A DNA stretch of 64,000 nt from Mesocentrotus franciscanus (taxonomy: Eukaryota; Echinodermata; Echinoidea; Camarodonta; Strongylocentrotidae), in assembly GCA_037976565.1 (NCBI GenBank), contig CP137671.1, positions 22,941,019 to 23,005,018 of the forward strand, in the 5' to 3' direction. The notes beneath the pieces are model-generated. The model searched no databases. It was not told the origin of the DNA and saw only the letters and a list, made by a program, of their open reading frames with translations. Below, in pieces: positions 45,453 to 55,228 of this stretch (its first letter is position 1; every line of letters begins with the position of its first letter). The position numbers and the translations under genes were made by a program.

Positions 45453-45622
45453 ATCGAAAATAATATCGCGAGTGATATTCGTTTGTCTCGCAATGTGGTC
45501 AATAAGGGATTTAAAAGATCACGACGTTTCGTGCGCCGCTGCAACACTTCGTCAGGTGATAAAAACTAATGTAAGCAAGCGTGTTTTATACTCTACGGGA
45601 GGACCGGCGCGGCGGTCAATAA
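45453..45622 (-). mobile_element. Short Penelope-like remnant with hammerhead ribozyme
   Basis: Compared with unit A (8950-8975), 170 bases are inserted and flanked by an exact 12-bp duplication TTCTACATAACT (45441-45452 and 45623-45634). The minus strand contains a hammerhead motif (45518-45560). Hammerheads of this minimal form are known from the terminal repeats of Penelope-like retroelements, so I assign the insert to that class by inference. No reverse transcriptase is present. The first 51 bases also occur alone at 61228-61278. The plus-strand frame 45472-45690 crossing it is not a gene. Confidence 0.6.
45518..45560 (-). ncRNA. Minimal type I hammerhead ribozyme
   Basis: Read on the minus strand. 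ATCAC (helix I, 5' strand) is followed by CTGACGA, which fits the conserved CUGANGA. Next are 18 bases that can fold as helix II (AGTG...GCAC), then GAAA, then C directly followed by GTC as cleavage triplet. GTGAT follows and pairs perfectly with the initial ATCAC. Helix III is only two base pairs (AC with GT) and has no loop, as in the minimal ribozymes of Penelope-like elements that work best as dimers. All invariant core bases are present. Activity is untested. Confidence 0.65.
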
Positions 45623-45884
45623 TTCTACATAACTTTTTCACCACTGCATTAAACTTTCTTGATTACATCATTTCCAGGGTATATACATAAACAACTGAAT
45701 ATTACTAAGTTACGTATTTTGTTAAGTAATATGTGAAAAATTGATTGTTCCTGATTTATGTTTTTTTAGCATATTGAGTTACGAAAAACACACACAAATA
45801 TTTAGTAGCGGATCTAGAGGGGGCAAACTAAAGGCACCAAGGATAATATAACATTCCTACACGTAACTGAGGATGCAATACATA

Positions 45885-46228
45885 AAGCCCCTCTAAAGTG
45901 TTGGGAGCCCAAAAAAATTGGATGGCAAAATTTCACTTAAATTGTATCATAAAGTGAAAAAGGATGTTATCTAAAACTCACTTCTGCAGAGATTGCCCCC
46001 CAAAAATTTGTTTGAAGACAAATATTGATGAAAGAATTCATAATTAGGTTTTCTGTTGTACGCAGAAAAATTGTGTATTCTTTCATCAATATTCGACTTC
46101 AAACACATTTGTTTTTAAAATCCTTGCAGAAATGTGTTTTAAATGACATTCTCTTTCACATTATGATACAATTTAAGTGAAATTTTGCCATCAAATTTGT
46201 TTGGGCTCCCAACACTTTAGAGGGGCTT
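45885..46228. mobile_element. Full hairpin MITE, TA target duplication
   Basis: Perfect inverted ends of at least 26 bases beginning AAGCCCCTCTAAAGTGTTGG, flanked by TA (45883-45884 and 46229-46230). The arms extend inward almost to the centre (AATATTGATGAAAGAAT against ATTCTTTCATCAATATT), so the whole element folds back on itself. Its right part is included in the tandem duplication described next. Confidence 0.85.
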
Positions 46229-46836
46229 TAAACGTCGAAAACAAAATGATTCCATTTAAATGCAAACTACGTTGTTGCATGGCGGATGATTATTGTAAAT
46301 GATTACAATTGATTTCTATTTGTCTATTTCAGTTATACTGTATTTCAATGGGATGGTAATATTAGTCTCATTTGAAGTTTATTTCTGAACTTGCTTATAA
46401 AGAGAGCTCACTTCTGCAAAGATTTCCCCCCAAAAATTTGTTTGAATACAAATATTGATGAAAGAATTCATAATTAGGTTTTCTGTTGTACGCAGAAAAA
46501 TTGTGTATTCTTTCACCAATATTCGACTTCAAACACATTTGTTTTTAAAATCCTTGCAGAAATGTGTTTTAAATGACATTCTCTTTCACATTATGATACA
46601 ATTTAAGTGAAATTTTGCCATCAAATTTGTTTGGGCTCCCAACACTTTAGAGGGGCTTTAAACGTCGAAAACAAAATGATTCCATTTAAATGCAAACTAA
46701 GTTGTTGCATGACGGATGATTATTGTAAATGATTACAATTGATTTCTATTTGTCTATTTCAGTTATACTGTATTTCAATGGGATAGTAATATTAGTCTCA
46801 TTTGAAGTTTATTTCTGAACTTGCTTATAAAGAGAG
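45977..46836. repeat. 430-bp tandem duplication
   Basis: 45977-46406 is repeated at 46407-46836 with only a few substitutions, so it is among the youngest changes in the window. It includes most of the hairpin MITE and flanking DNA up to CTTATAAAGAGAGCT. Confidence 0.9.
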
Positions 46837-48125
46837 CTCTGCATTCACTTTGTGAAAGGCGTAAATATTCTCAAAAAGAATGAAACGCCGATAAACCAAA
46901 AACAACAAAACAACAACAACTAACAAAAAAAGGGAAAACATACTTCACATCAAAGCGAAAGAACATAATTTACAATAGGCCTACAAAAGTTGAAAAATTA
47001 ACAAACATAAACATTATTCATTGATATGATTTCATGATAAGTATGATAGACATAAAAAATAAAATCACATACTAAAATGTTTTGATTAACCGAACATTAT
47101 AAGTAATCCCGCTCTGCCAATATTTAGATTTTACTTAACATAATTTTCATAAATCATGTAAACAGTATTGTTTAACTGTAAATACAAGCGATATCACTGT
47201 ACAACATCAATTCGTAGTATGTGTTTGTTTTCACATATATCTCTCTTCTCTCCTTTATTACATTGGACAATATGGTGACATTTAACGAGTTCGAGTTCAT
47301 TTTAGATACATTAATGTGCATAGCTTTGATATAGACAAAGTCAAAATTGTATGCCTTTCTTTCACAATTGCATTAAAAATAAGCATATTGATAACATTAA
47401 TTTCCATAGTACATTCATTTTTAATATCATATACTTAGCATGTTCGAAATACATGATTTGAAAAGCATCAGAGCCTGCCTGAAATAGAATACAAGGCAAA
47501 ATAAATATCAGTACACATAATTTAAAAAAACAATTTATTACATAAAGTAGAGAATGGGCGAAACATTGGTCGTATATCAACTGATTCAGAATAATAGTTA
47601 TTCATATGAAAGTAGTGGTATACATGTTAACTCACGTTGAAAAGTAGAAAGATGATGAGCGTAATTGTGGGGTACAATTGTTCTTAAGGTCTATTTGAGA
47701 CGTTCAAGTTGGGTGAAATAGAGAGAGAGAGAGAGAGGAAGGAGGGGGGGGGGAGCGAAGGTAAAGAATAGTGGTTCATATGCATGGTGTATTATAATAT
47801 TAAAATGTCGTCTAGGAATCCCCCACCCCCACAAAAAAGAATGATGTGCAAAAATATAAAAACATCTAACACTAGTGTTACTGTAACCTGTTCAGTTAGA
47901 AATACATAACAACAAAAATACGAACATATGAAAATATAAGCCTAAGAATACTCCACAATTGCACTCATCATCTTTCTGTTTTTTTTTTCATCGTGTATCT
48001 TCATGTTTTCTGTTTAAGGTCAAGAGCAAACATAGTAATACAGTGTAGTTTTAAAAAAGATAATAATGAGTATTCAACTTCGTGGAATATAGATGTGATT
48101 ACTGTAGACAATGTATTATGTCCAT
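46837..48125. other. AT-rich spacer of unit C
   Basis: No gene. Equivalent to about 10350-11900 of unit A. A GA microsatellite with a G run lies at 47719-47755. Confidence 0.5.
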
Positions 48126-48165
48126 AATAATTATACTATTCGGCTTTTATATAGCGCAGTTGAGT
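48126..48165 (-). repeat. SINE tail fragment
   Basis: The minus strand reads GCGCTATATAAAAGCCGAAT followed by an AT-rich tail, the standard 3' end of the SINE family here. Confidence 0.6.
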
Positions 48166-48672
48166 TTTGTTGCAGAGGACGCTACACAAAATATTTTTTG
48201 GTGAGATATTGAAAAACTGAGTGTCAAATTTGTAAGAATATACAATTTAAATGACAAAATCATCTTTGTTTGATCAAAATCGGTTCAGAGGCGTCTGAAT
48301 TATCCATAAATATAACCATTTTAAACCAGCCGTTGAAAAACGAAATAGCGCCTTATACGTTCTATTCCAGCCAATGCCAATATTGGCTTTTTGTTTGCTT
48401 TTTCGTGTTGGTTATAATACGCACAACCAGCAGGCCCATGTATTCTTATTATTAATTTATTAATTAAATAACGGTCACCGTATTTTTTTGAAAGTCGAGC
48501 TGAATTGGTATGATCGTATTTAATCTAAATTTACACATTTTGGGGTCTAAAATGACCTTCATAGCAATTTGAGGTTCTAAAAGGGCACTAGAAATGTCAT
48601 AAATAAGAATAAGTGCAATAACCATGCACTTTGAAGGCATTTGCGATCTTAAACAAGAACTCCACTATTCCT
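48166..48672. other. Unit C-specific spacer
   Basis: No gene recognised; the 61-codon frame at 48270-48455 has no features. It may be part of the repeat that carries the adjacent SINE pieces. Confidence 0.4.
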
Positions 48673-48990
48673 TCAATACATCAACGATGTCTCTAAGCGA
48701 TTAACATATATATTATTACCCCGGTCAATGGCTTCAGGTTTGCCCACACACAATGTATGCACATTCTCCACTCCCTGTGGAGCATTCCAGCCAGGCGTCA
48801 TTTAACAGACGCTCACAATGCTGAGCAAACTACATTAACTGTCGCATCCTACCGGTTACACCTGGGCGGAGAGTGGCAAATGTAGATTAACGTCTTGCCA
48901 AAGGACGTTAGTGCCAAGCTGGGATTTGAACCGCGTACTTTGTGATCTGCAGTCGGGTGACTTATCCACTAGACCACAACACCTCCACCA
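48673..48990 (-). repeat. Full-length tRNA-derived SINE with A and B boxes
   Basis: On the minus strand the head carries TGGTCTAGTGG (A box, 48966-48976) and GGTTCAAATCC (B box, 48922-48932). Both fit the RNA polymerase III internal promoter consensus exactly. The usual body follows: CGTCCTTTGGCAAGACGTTA, CACTCTCCGCCCAGGTGTAA, GACGCCTGGCTGGAATGC and CGGGGTAATAATATA. The tail is incomplete. This is the best preserved copy in the window and shows the family's origin from a tRNA gene. Confidence 0.85.
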
Positions 48991-49483
48991 TATCAAGAAC
49001 ATAGTTAAGAAAATTGCCCTGGTAGAGGATAATGAATTTGTACTTGAAACAGAAATAGTGAACTTAATGAAATATGTTATTTATCTCTTCAAATGTGATT
49101 TATCTATAGGCCTAGCAGTTATTCATTTTCTGACATGATTTCTGTATCGCTGCTCAAAACGAAAGGAACCTAGGATAAAACACAATTCCCAACTGTTGAA
49201 ACAAAATGTTAAAAACTCACGCACACGCACACACACATGGAAAATAATATACATATATTGTATGATAATGACATAAACATTTCATTCATACACGCCACGT
49301 TTTCTGTATAAAGCATTCCCTTCTGCTTAGAATAAGAGTTGTTTACTCTGTCTGGGGTAGGTGAGTTTTGAACAATGACAAGCCGCATGCTTCAGCTGGA
49401 TCCATTATAAACAAACGTAAAGAAATAACCTATACAACAGATTTTGGCAATGCGAAAGGAAATGAGAGAATAATAGTTGCGTA

Positions 49484-49610
49484 GCTTAAACGAAAGTTCC
49501 CCATTCCGGTCCTCTTTTTTTGGAAAAGTTTGCAACGGTTAATTAAAATGTTTCCCCCTTTGCAAAAAAGAAGGAGAGTAATGGGGAACTTTGATTTAGG
49601 CTATGCCACT
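49484..49610. mobile_element. Small foldback MITE 3' of receptor gene C
   Basis: Arms GCGTAGCTTAAACGAAAGTT... and the inverse of ...AACTTTGATTTAGGCTATGCC include AAGTTCCCCATT on both sides, and the loop holds TTTGCAACGG. About 127 bases. Target duplication not established. Absent 3' of receptor gene A. Confidence 0.6.
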
Positions 49611-49621
49611 TCTACACATTC

Positions 49622-49627
49622 TTTATT
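49622..49627 (-). terminator. Polyadenylation signal of receptor gene C
   Basis: AATAAA on the minus strand, about 42 bases after the TGA stop of the gene at 49669-50670. Confidence 0.55.
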
Positions 49628-49668
49628 ATGAAAAGCAAGGAATAATATTTATACAGCTCATCATCAGA

Positions 49669-50670
49669 TCACAGTATTGAACCGTTAAATTTTGTGTCTG
49701 GGTTTATGTTCATCAGCTTAACGTGCACGTCCCCCACATTCTCACATGCTTTTTTTGCAACCGTTTTCGTTGCGTTACTGCTACGACGCTTTATGTAAAG
49801 GATGATCCAAACCATCAACATTACCAAAGCAACACAAATTACAATCAGAAGCTTATGTATTGGATAATTTTCTTCCTTTTCACCTTTGGTTGCTCTCGCA
49901 GTCGACAAAGTATGATCATGATGATAGGAGGTGGTTAGGGGAGCAGTGGGCACGTGTGTGTTAGTTGGACACGGGTCTCCTGGGTTATGTACCTCGCCTT
50001 GGGATAAGGGGTCCCATACAGCGTCATTACAATCGCATATTTCTTTGGGGTTTTTCAGGAGGGAAGAGCAACAGTATACATGTTGGTAATTCTGTTTTAC
50101 CAGTATGGTCTCTTTCAAAGTTTTATTAATTTCAGAAGGTGCACCTAAATGAGGCATCCGCATACCCCCTTGGTAGCATTGAATCTGCCCTAGCTCACTC
50201 CCAACTGTAGCTTCGCAAAGCAGCCTCTCCAAGTCTCGTGTATGATCATGGATACCACCAAAACTACAATGTGGCATGCCGGGGAGAAAGTCAACATATA
50301 ACCTAACCCTTGAGAGGTAGAGTCCATAGTCTGCAAGGAGAATGTAAGCTCCTTCATCATCTCTCGTCACTGGATCTATACTTAACTGGAGGAAACAATG
50401 ATTTTCTTCTTCAGTCGTATTCTCAATTGTGAATCTTTCAGACCGATCAGGATTAAGTTCGAGAAACTCCGGGTGTGCTGAATTGTAAAATGGACGTCCA
50501 TTTAGATACTGTAATGTAATCTTTAAACTGTAACATGGACATGGAAAAGAAAGCTGAATTGACTCTCCCTCTATGGCATTTGTAAATGAATCACATGTGA
50601 TGGATGTACTTATCAAAGAAACCAAAATTATAAAAGCACTAGGAAGGAAAGCTCCTTTAAACCAACACAT
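49669..50670 (-). CDS. Ig-like type I membrane protein, copy C
   Basis: A 333-residue single-exon frame from an ATG at 50670. Signal peptide 1-26 (ends SITC). V-like Ig domain about 27-128: Cys44/Cys46 in strand B, Cys92 before FLQLSID, DEGAY at 105-109 as D-x-G-x-Y, and again no Cys two residues later. Second Ig-like domain about 132-205 (Cys151, Cys165, Cys200-Cys201). Then CDCN, a Thr/Pro/His stalk, a transmembrane helix at about 273-293, and a 40-residue tail starting KRRSSNATK. The tail is twice as long as in copy A and unrelated to it at the end, while the ectodomain and stalk are clearly homologous. The most conserved block is EATVGS.LGQIQC through MRMPHLGAPSE. Likely a cell-surface receptor or adhesion protein of unknown ligand; an immune role is only a guess from the Ig fold and local duplication. 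Confidence 0.8.
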   Translation of the reverse strand: MCWFKGAFLPSAFIILVSLISTSITCDSFTNAIEGESIQLSFPCPCYSLKITLQYLNGRPFYNSAHPEFLELNPDRSERFTIENTTEEENHCFLQLSIDPVTRDDEGAYILLADYGLYLSRVRLYVDFLPGMPHCSFGGIHDHTRDLERLLCEATVGSELGQIQCYQGGMRMPHLGAPSEINKTLKETILVKQNYQHVYCCSSLLKNPKEICDCNDAVWDPLSQGEVHNPGDPCPTNTHVPTAPLTTSYHHDHTLSTARATKGEKEENYPIHKLLIVICVALVMLMVWIILYIKRRSSNATKTVAKKACENVGDVHVKLMNINPDTKFNGSIL

Positions 50671-51440
50671 GGTACGTGTCTTATGTCAACACTATTATGA
50701 AAAAGGTTCAGCATGCAATAGCGCCTGGAAAATGTTATTAGGCTTGCTAAACTTGATATTACACTTAACAATAATCCCAAGATTAATATTACAGAATATA
50801 ATATGTTGGTCGGAAATAGGACGAGTTAAAATGGTGCGAGAAACTCTCTCGAGAAGTCCTTGGCTGTTAGTTGGGACGATGATGATGATGATGATGATGA
50901 TGATAATCAGGAGAATGTTACGTAGTTCCTGTTCTTTCTCTTCAACTACACAGCATATACGCGCGTCTGTAAATTATCTCTAATTTGATACAGATAACAG
51001 CCCGTTCCTAAGTTTCAGAGCTCAAATGTTTTCACTTTCCAAAGTGGTTTAGGATTGATTCCATGAAAATTTCCACATCTAAACTTTTATCTTTCAAAGT
51101 GTACCTGTCTTGTTGGATTATCACAAAGTACTCGTCTTTGAATAAAGGGATGGTGGAATAAGCCTATATAGAGGACAATCTCTCCGAACACGTTGACAGA
51201 GGCAGAACGTATCTTACCGGCACTGATCACTAGCAGTTGGAAACCTGAAAAGATAAGGTAGATTTCAATTTTAACATAATTGTTTATATCGAGACCAATG
51301 AAGATTATGGATTTTTAATGGTATTTTGAAACTCGAAGCGTCAATATACCAATTCCCGCTGAAATGCTAACCAAAGACCATGCCACACAATAGTGCATTA
51401 TTCCCTGAATGGAAATGGAATCAGAAACCCACATCTTCCT
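50671..51440 (-). promoter_or_regulatory. Conserved upstream region with probable 5'UTR intron (copy C)
   Basis: Minus strand: the leader segment (about 51225-51255), preceded by TTATCTTTTCAG, leads to the donor CCGGTAAGAT (near 51218). The acceptor ACATTTTCCAG then GCGCTATTGC lies near 50733. The ATG follows about 60 bases later. The GAT tract (50878-50902) falls inside the presumed intron. No TATA box stands out upstream. Confidence 0.5.
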
Positions 51441-52080
51441 GGTGCATATAAGTGTTTTTTCATAATGGGGGTGGTGGTAGGGGGTCAACGACAATGTACA
51501 ATGGGTTCAGAGAAAAGAATTTTGACAACAAAGAGCCGCACTAAAATCGCCCCTGGATGGGATAAGATGGCAACCATTATACAAAGCATTACCAGTTTCC
51601 AAACATTTTTATGGCGTTCGTCATATCCCGTTTTTGTGAAATGTTGCTGAATCATGACTAATGCTGCACTGAATTATGCCTTGAACATATAGCCATTAAA
51701 CATCTAGGTTTTTAGTGCCCTCACTTCTCTTTCCCATTATCAATTTAGTTATCTATATATTTTTTTGTGGACATGGTAAAAAGAAAGTCTATAGAAAAAT
51801 ACAAATTTAGTGTAATTGCAACTTAATAAGATCTGTGGTGATGAAAACGAAGATGTCAAGCTACCAAATTATATCAGTATATGAAATAACCACACAGCAT
51901 ATCTATTTCTACGTAATTAACACAGAGCCCCCCTACCAGCACCACTAAAGAAAAGAAATGAGACGAGAAATTTCGAATTAATGATGGCAGAGGTAACATG
52001 GCCATTGCATTTAAAGTAGGATAATTTAAGAAAATGTCAAGGCCATCCTGGATTTTAAAGCCCGGGAAAGTGATTTTTCA

Positions 52081-52640
52081 GATGTTAAGACATATCAATG
52101 TTGAGGTCCTGTAGCAGGGCTTCTCAAAATCCGGACCGCGGGACATGTCAATCCGGACTGCCCAGGAGTCTCTGCTTTTTTCTCTTCGTTTTACCCCTAA
52201 GAGGCCCTGGATAGAATTCACTCGGCCCCTATCTTTTGATAACAAATTTGTATATATGTTATTTCGACCAAATGGTGCCATTGGTACATTGTAGCGTCAA
52301 AAATGTATTAATTATGTACTGTACACAACGCAAAATCGTCAGTTCGAGGATATGTGAATAGTTAATAAGTAATCATTCAAAAACTATTTGAGACAAAGAT
52401 ATGAAACTTCATCAACTTCTTTTTCCAAGGGGGCACCCCGGCCTTTTGGGGTTAAACTGTCACAATTCCCCTTAGATCAGATATAGACCTAAAAGTTTAA
52501 CACAAGCCTCATTTCGTCAGTAAACAAGTGCCATTACTGTAAATTTTAGGAGTAGGTTGTCATTTCTGACCATTTTCATGCATAGAAGTCCATGTCAGTG
52601 TCATGTACCCTGTCTCCTTCATGTACTGTTCCTTGCACAC
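52081..52640. other. Unassigned DNA right of unit C
   Basis: CAGGGCTTCTCAAAATCCGG at 52115-52134 resembles a hAT terminus, but I find no partner end. The rest is without recognisable features. Confidence 0.4.
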
Positions 52641-52642
52641 GA

Positions 52643-53020
52643 GGCGTCATTTCGATTGCGCTATAACCTGCACTAATCAAGTCTGTGCAAATATTTAGTG
52701 CATACGTTAGTGTAACGGCCAGTATTGCACAATGTCACGCTAACAAGGCGCGTCGAATACCGCGTCAGTCTCTGATGCAGTTCTAGGTCTGCTAATGACG
52801 CCTCCTTTGAAACGAGTATAAGGTCCTTAGCGCTAGACGCGTCATTTTGCTGACGGAGAACTACGTCAGTCTTTGACGCCCCTCATGGCAGTGCTATCGT
52901 CCAAAGGGTAAACGCAAATTGAACTGTGTACAGACACTGCTTTTAATTGGTGTACATGCAATCTATTTCTTATATAGGCCCAATTGGAGCAGGTGGTGGT
53001 AACGCAATCGAAATGGCGCC
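52643..53020. mobile_element. Candidate MITE with 18-bp inverted ends
   Basis: GGCGTCATTTCGATTGCG (52643-52660) and the inverse of GGCGCCATTTCGATTGCG (53003-53020) differ by one base. The interior has many GACGC/GCGTCA/CGTCAG words. Target duplication not clear. Confidence 0.55.
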
Positions 53021-53217
53021 TTCTATCACTCACATCAGGATTAATTGATTTTAATTGCTCTCTAAATAAGAGTGATTCAAGGAAAGACAGCAATGGTCGG
53101 GAATATTTCAACAAACAAAAAGAAGAAAGATCCATAACAGCAATGGGCTATTTTCATAGTACAACTAATAGCTAGGGGCTTAGCGAGGGCGGCGGGGGCT
53201 GAGACACTTTTTCTTAC

Positions 53218-53326
53218 CTTGAAATCGACAGTGGCTTCTCCATCGACGTTCTCCTGCTCTCATGTGATGAGATATCCCTCATGGATTCATCATGAGTCTC
53301 TTCATCAATTGTCTCACGTTTCACTC
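53218..53326 (-). CDS. Internal coding exon of an unknown gene
   Basis: On the minus strand CATTCTCCTGCAG, a strong acceptor, precedes 109 bases that end in TTTCAAG followed by GTAAGAA, a consensus donor. Two bases into the exon the frame is fully open: VKRETIDEETHDESMRDISS, then HESRRTSMEKPLSIS, with two bases left at the donor. The composition is polar, Glu/Ser/Arg-rich and probably disordered or cytoplasmic. One other frame may also be open over so short a length, so the reading is provisional. No neighbouring exon is identified within the window and no family is recognised. Confidence 0.45.
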
Positions 53327-53507
53327 CTGCAGGAGAATGATGGGTTTCACCACAGATAATACACAGAAATTAGCCATAAGTTTATCTATGTGGTTCATAA
53401 AAATATCTAGAAAATATTTACTTGAGATAAGTTGTAAAAGAGTAACTGTTTCATTTTGTTCACGTAATAAAGATAATATAATATGATTTCATAGCGCATA
53501 TAATACG

Positions 53508-53640
53508 GGAGTAATAATAATAATGATGATGATGATAATAAAAATAATAATGGTGACAATAATATTAATAACAATCATAATAATAATAATAATGAAAATA
53601 ATTATAATAATAACAGTATGATAACAAAATAAAAAAAAAA
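53508..53640. repeat. AAT/GAT low-complexity tract
   Basis: AATAATAAT, GATGATGAT and AACAAT mixtures ending in an A run. Confidence 0.85.
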
Positions 53641-53689
53641 TGTGTTTACCCAGGGAAGCCTCAGTGCTGTTCTTCCTAAGGGCCCTTGC

Positions 53690-53815
53690 AATTTTTATGA
53701 CCTCAACAATTGCCAGGTACCCATTTGCACCTGGGTTAATGACTTGCCAAAGGACTTTAGTGCCAGCTGGGATTCAAACCCTTAAGCCAAGCAAATGAAT
53801 AACTATACAATGACA
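53690..53815 (-). repeat. tRNA-type SINE, 5' part
   Basis: The minus strand reads TTGAATCCCAGCTGGCAC (B-box region), AGTCCTTTGGCAAGTCATTA and ACCCAGGTGCAAATGGGTAC. The tail is missing. Confidence 0.7.
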
Positions 53816-53927
53816 CATCATGCGTTATGCGATTTTTTTTTTCCGCTGGAGGTTGAATAAAATTCACCTGAAATTTCTCATAAATCGCATGTATGAAGTA
53901 ACTTATTCGTTATTAGAAGGATGTGTG

Positions 53928-54052
53928 TTTGTGTGAGTGTGTGTGTGTCTGTTTGTCTGTGTGAAAGGGATAGAAAGAGAGAGAGAGAGAGAAAGAAAGC
54001 GAGAGAGATAGAGAGAAAGAGAGAAAGAGAGAATGAGAGAGAGAGAGAGAGA
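53928..54052. repeat. GT and GA microsatellites
   Basis: GTGTGTGTCTGTTTG at 53933-53962, then an AGAGAG-rich run to 54052. Confidence 0.9.
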
Positions 54053-55190
54053 ATGTCATAACAAAGGGCGGTTAAAAGGGTATTTCCCCTCCATTCCCTC
54101 TGTATGATATTTCATTCAAATTTCATTTTATGTAAACTCGTGCCATTCGTATTCACATTACACACTCTATTGTGAAATTATTTTTTGTTGTGTTGAATAA
54201 AATCCTGCAACTTCCGTTTCGGAAATATGAACTTGTAAATAAGTTACAAGAGATCGTAGAATATTACTATATCACGCTGTTTATTGTTGATATGTATCAT
54301 AATAATATTATGATTTTGGGACAAAAAATAGCTCATCATTATTTTCATAGAGTTTGAGAGTATTGATAGACGCACCCGTCGTCTGGTTTGCTTCATATTA
54401 CAATGCTGCATGAAGACATAACGAATGCAAAATTACCTAAATATATGTCATTATTTGCCCCCCCCCCCCACAAAAAACAGCAACAAAGCATATGAACCCT
54501 AGTGTTACCGTTTTTAAATGTGTTTCTAGATTCTTAAGTTTAATGGGAATCACTTTTGTTTAACAGCGTTCCCCTTTATTTAATATGACTAAAATGAGGA
54601 CAGGAGGAAACTCCTCAAAGATGGTATTAGCTGGATCAAAACAAGTTGTCCAGAAATTTTTGATTGTGACAATAACACGTTGTTAACGTGACAGAGATTT
54701 ACTCTCCCCTTGTTTGCTTTTTTAATAAATGTCAGTCATATTCGTGTAGTTTGACGGATGAACCTGATAAAAGAATAACAAACGCGAAGGGAAATGCTAC
54801 CCCCTTTCCCGTCGTAAACATTGTAAACAACGATGTATTTCTATGATTAGATTCCTTTTTTACTTTCAAAAATCATATGTGCGTTAAGTATACATGCTTT
54901 GGAATATGATTATATACCGAGTCAATCCTTCAAACAAGCTAATGACAACGAGAGATGTGTTTAAAAATTAAAAAGGAACTTTCTTAAACCGACTACTGCT
55001 GCCTTACAAATTACTCTAGCTGTTTGATGCCCGTTGATAGATTGTAAAGCTGGTAAAAGCTTTTCGTTGAATTAGTTTTAAAATAAGTTCACAACAAGAT
55101 GGTTTATACCGTGCTAACAATTCTAAGTTACTGGGAAGACTAGTCACGAAAAAAATAGTTCCGCACTTTTTCATTATCTTTGTCACCAAG
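54053..55190. other. Unassigned AT-rich DNA
   Basis: No gene. Contains a C run at 54459-54469. The minus-strand frame 55016-55210 lacks recognisable motifs and abuts the hAT-like end at 55198-55228. Confidence 0.4.
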
Positions 55191-55197
55191 GAAGTGT

Positions 55198-55228
55198 GCC
55201 CCCGTGCCACGTGTAGCTACGACACTGG
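55198..55228 (-). mobile_element. hAT terminal sequence, remnant
   Basis: The minus strand reads CAGTGTCGTAGCTACACGTG, close to the common hAT end CAGTGGCGTAGCTA. No matching opposite end was found. Confidence 0.35.

Larger units (their letters stand above)
44880..52080. repeat. Tandem duplication unit C
   Basis: Anchors in order: 44885 with 8641, 47625 with 11420 and 24835, gene start 50670 with 13676 and 37882, 51225-51255 with 14260-14290 and 38405-38440, 51985-52060 with 15365-15430 and 1-60. Homology fades after about 52080, which may be the end of the array or an insertion. Confidence 0.75.

Noticed and set aside
48673..48990. Genuine tRNA gene
   Set aside because: The A and B boxes are followed by SINE body sequence, and no complete cloverleaf with acceptor stem is evident.
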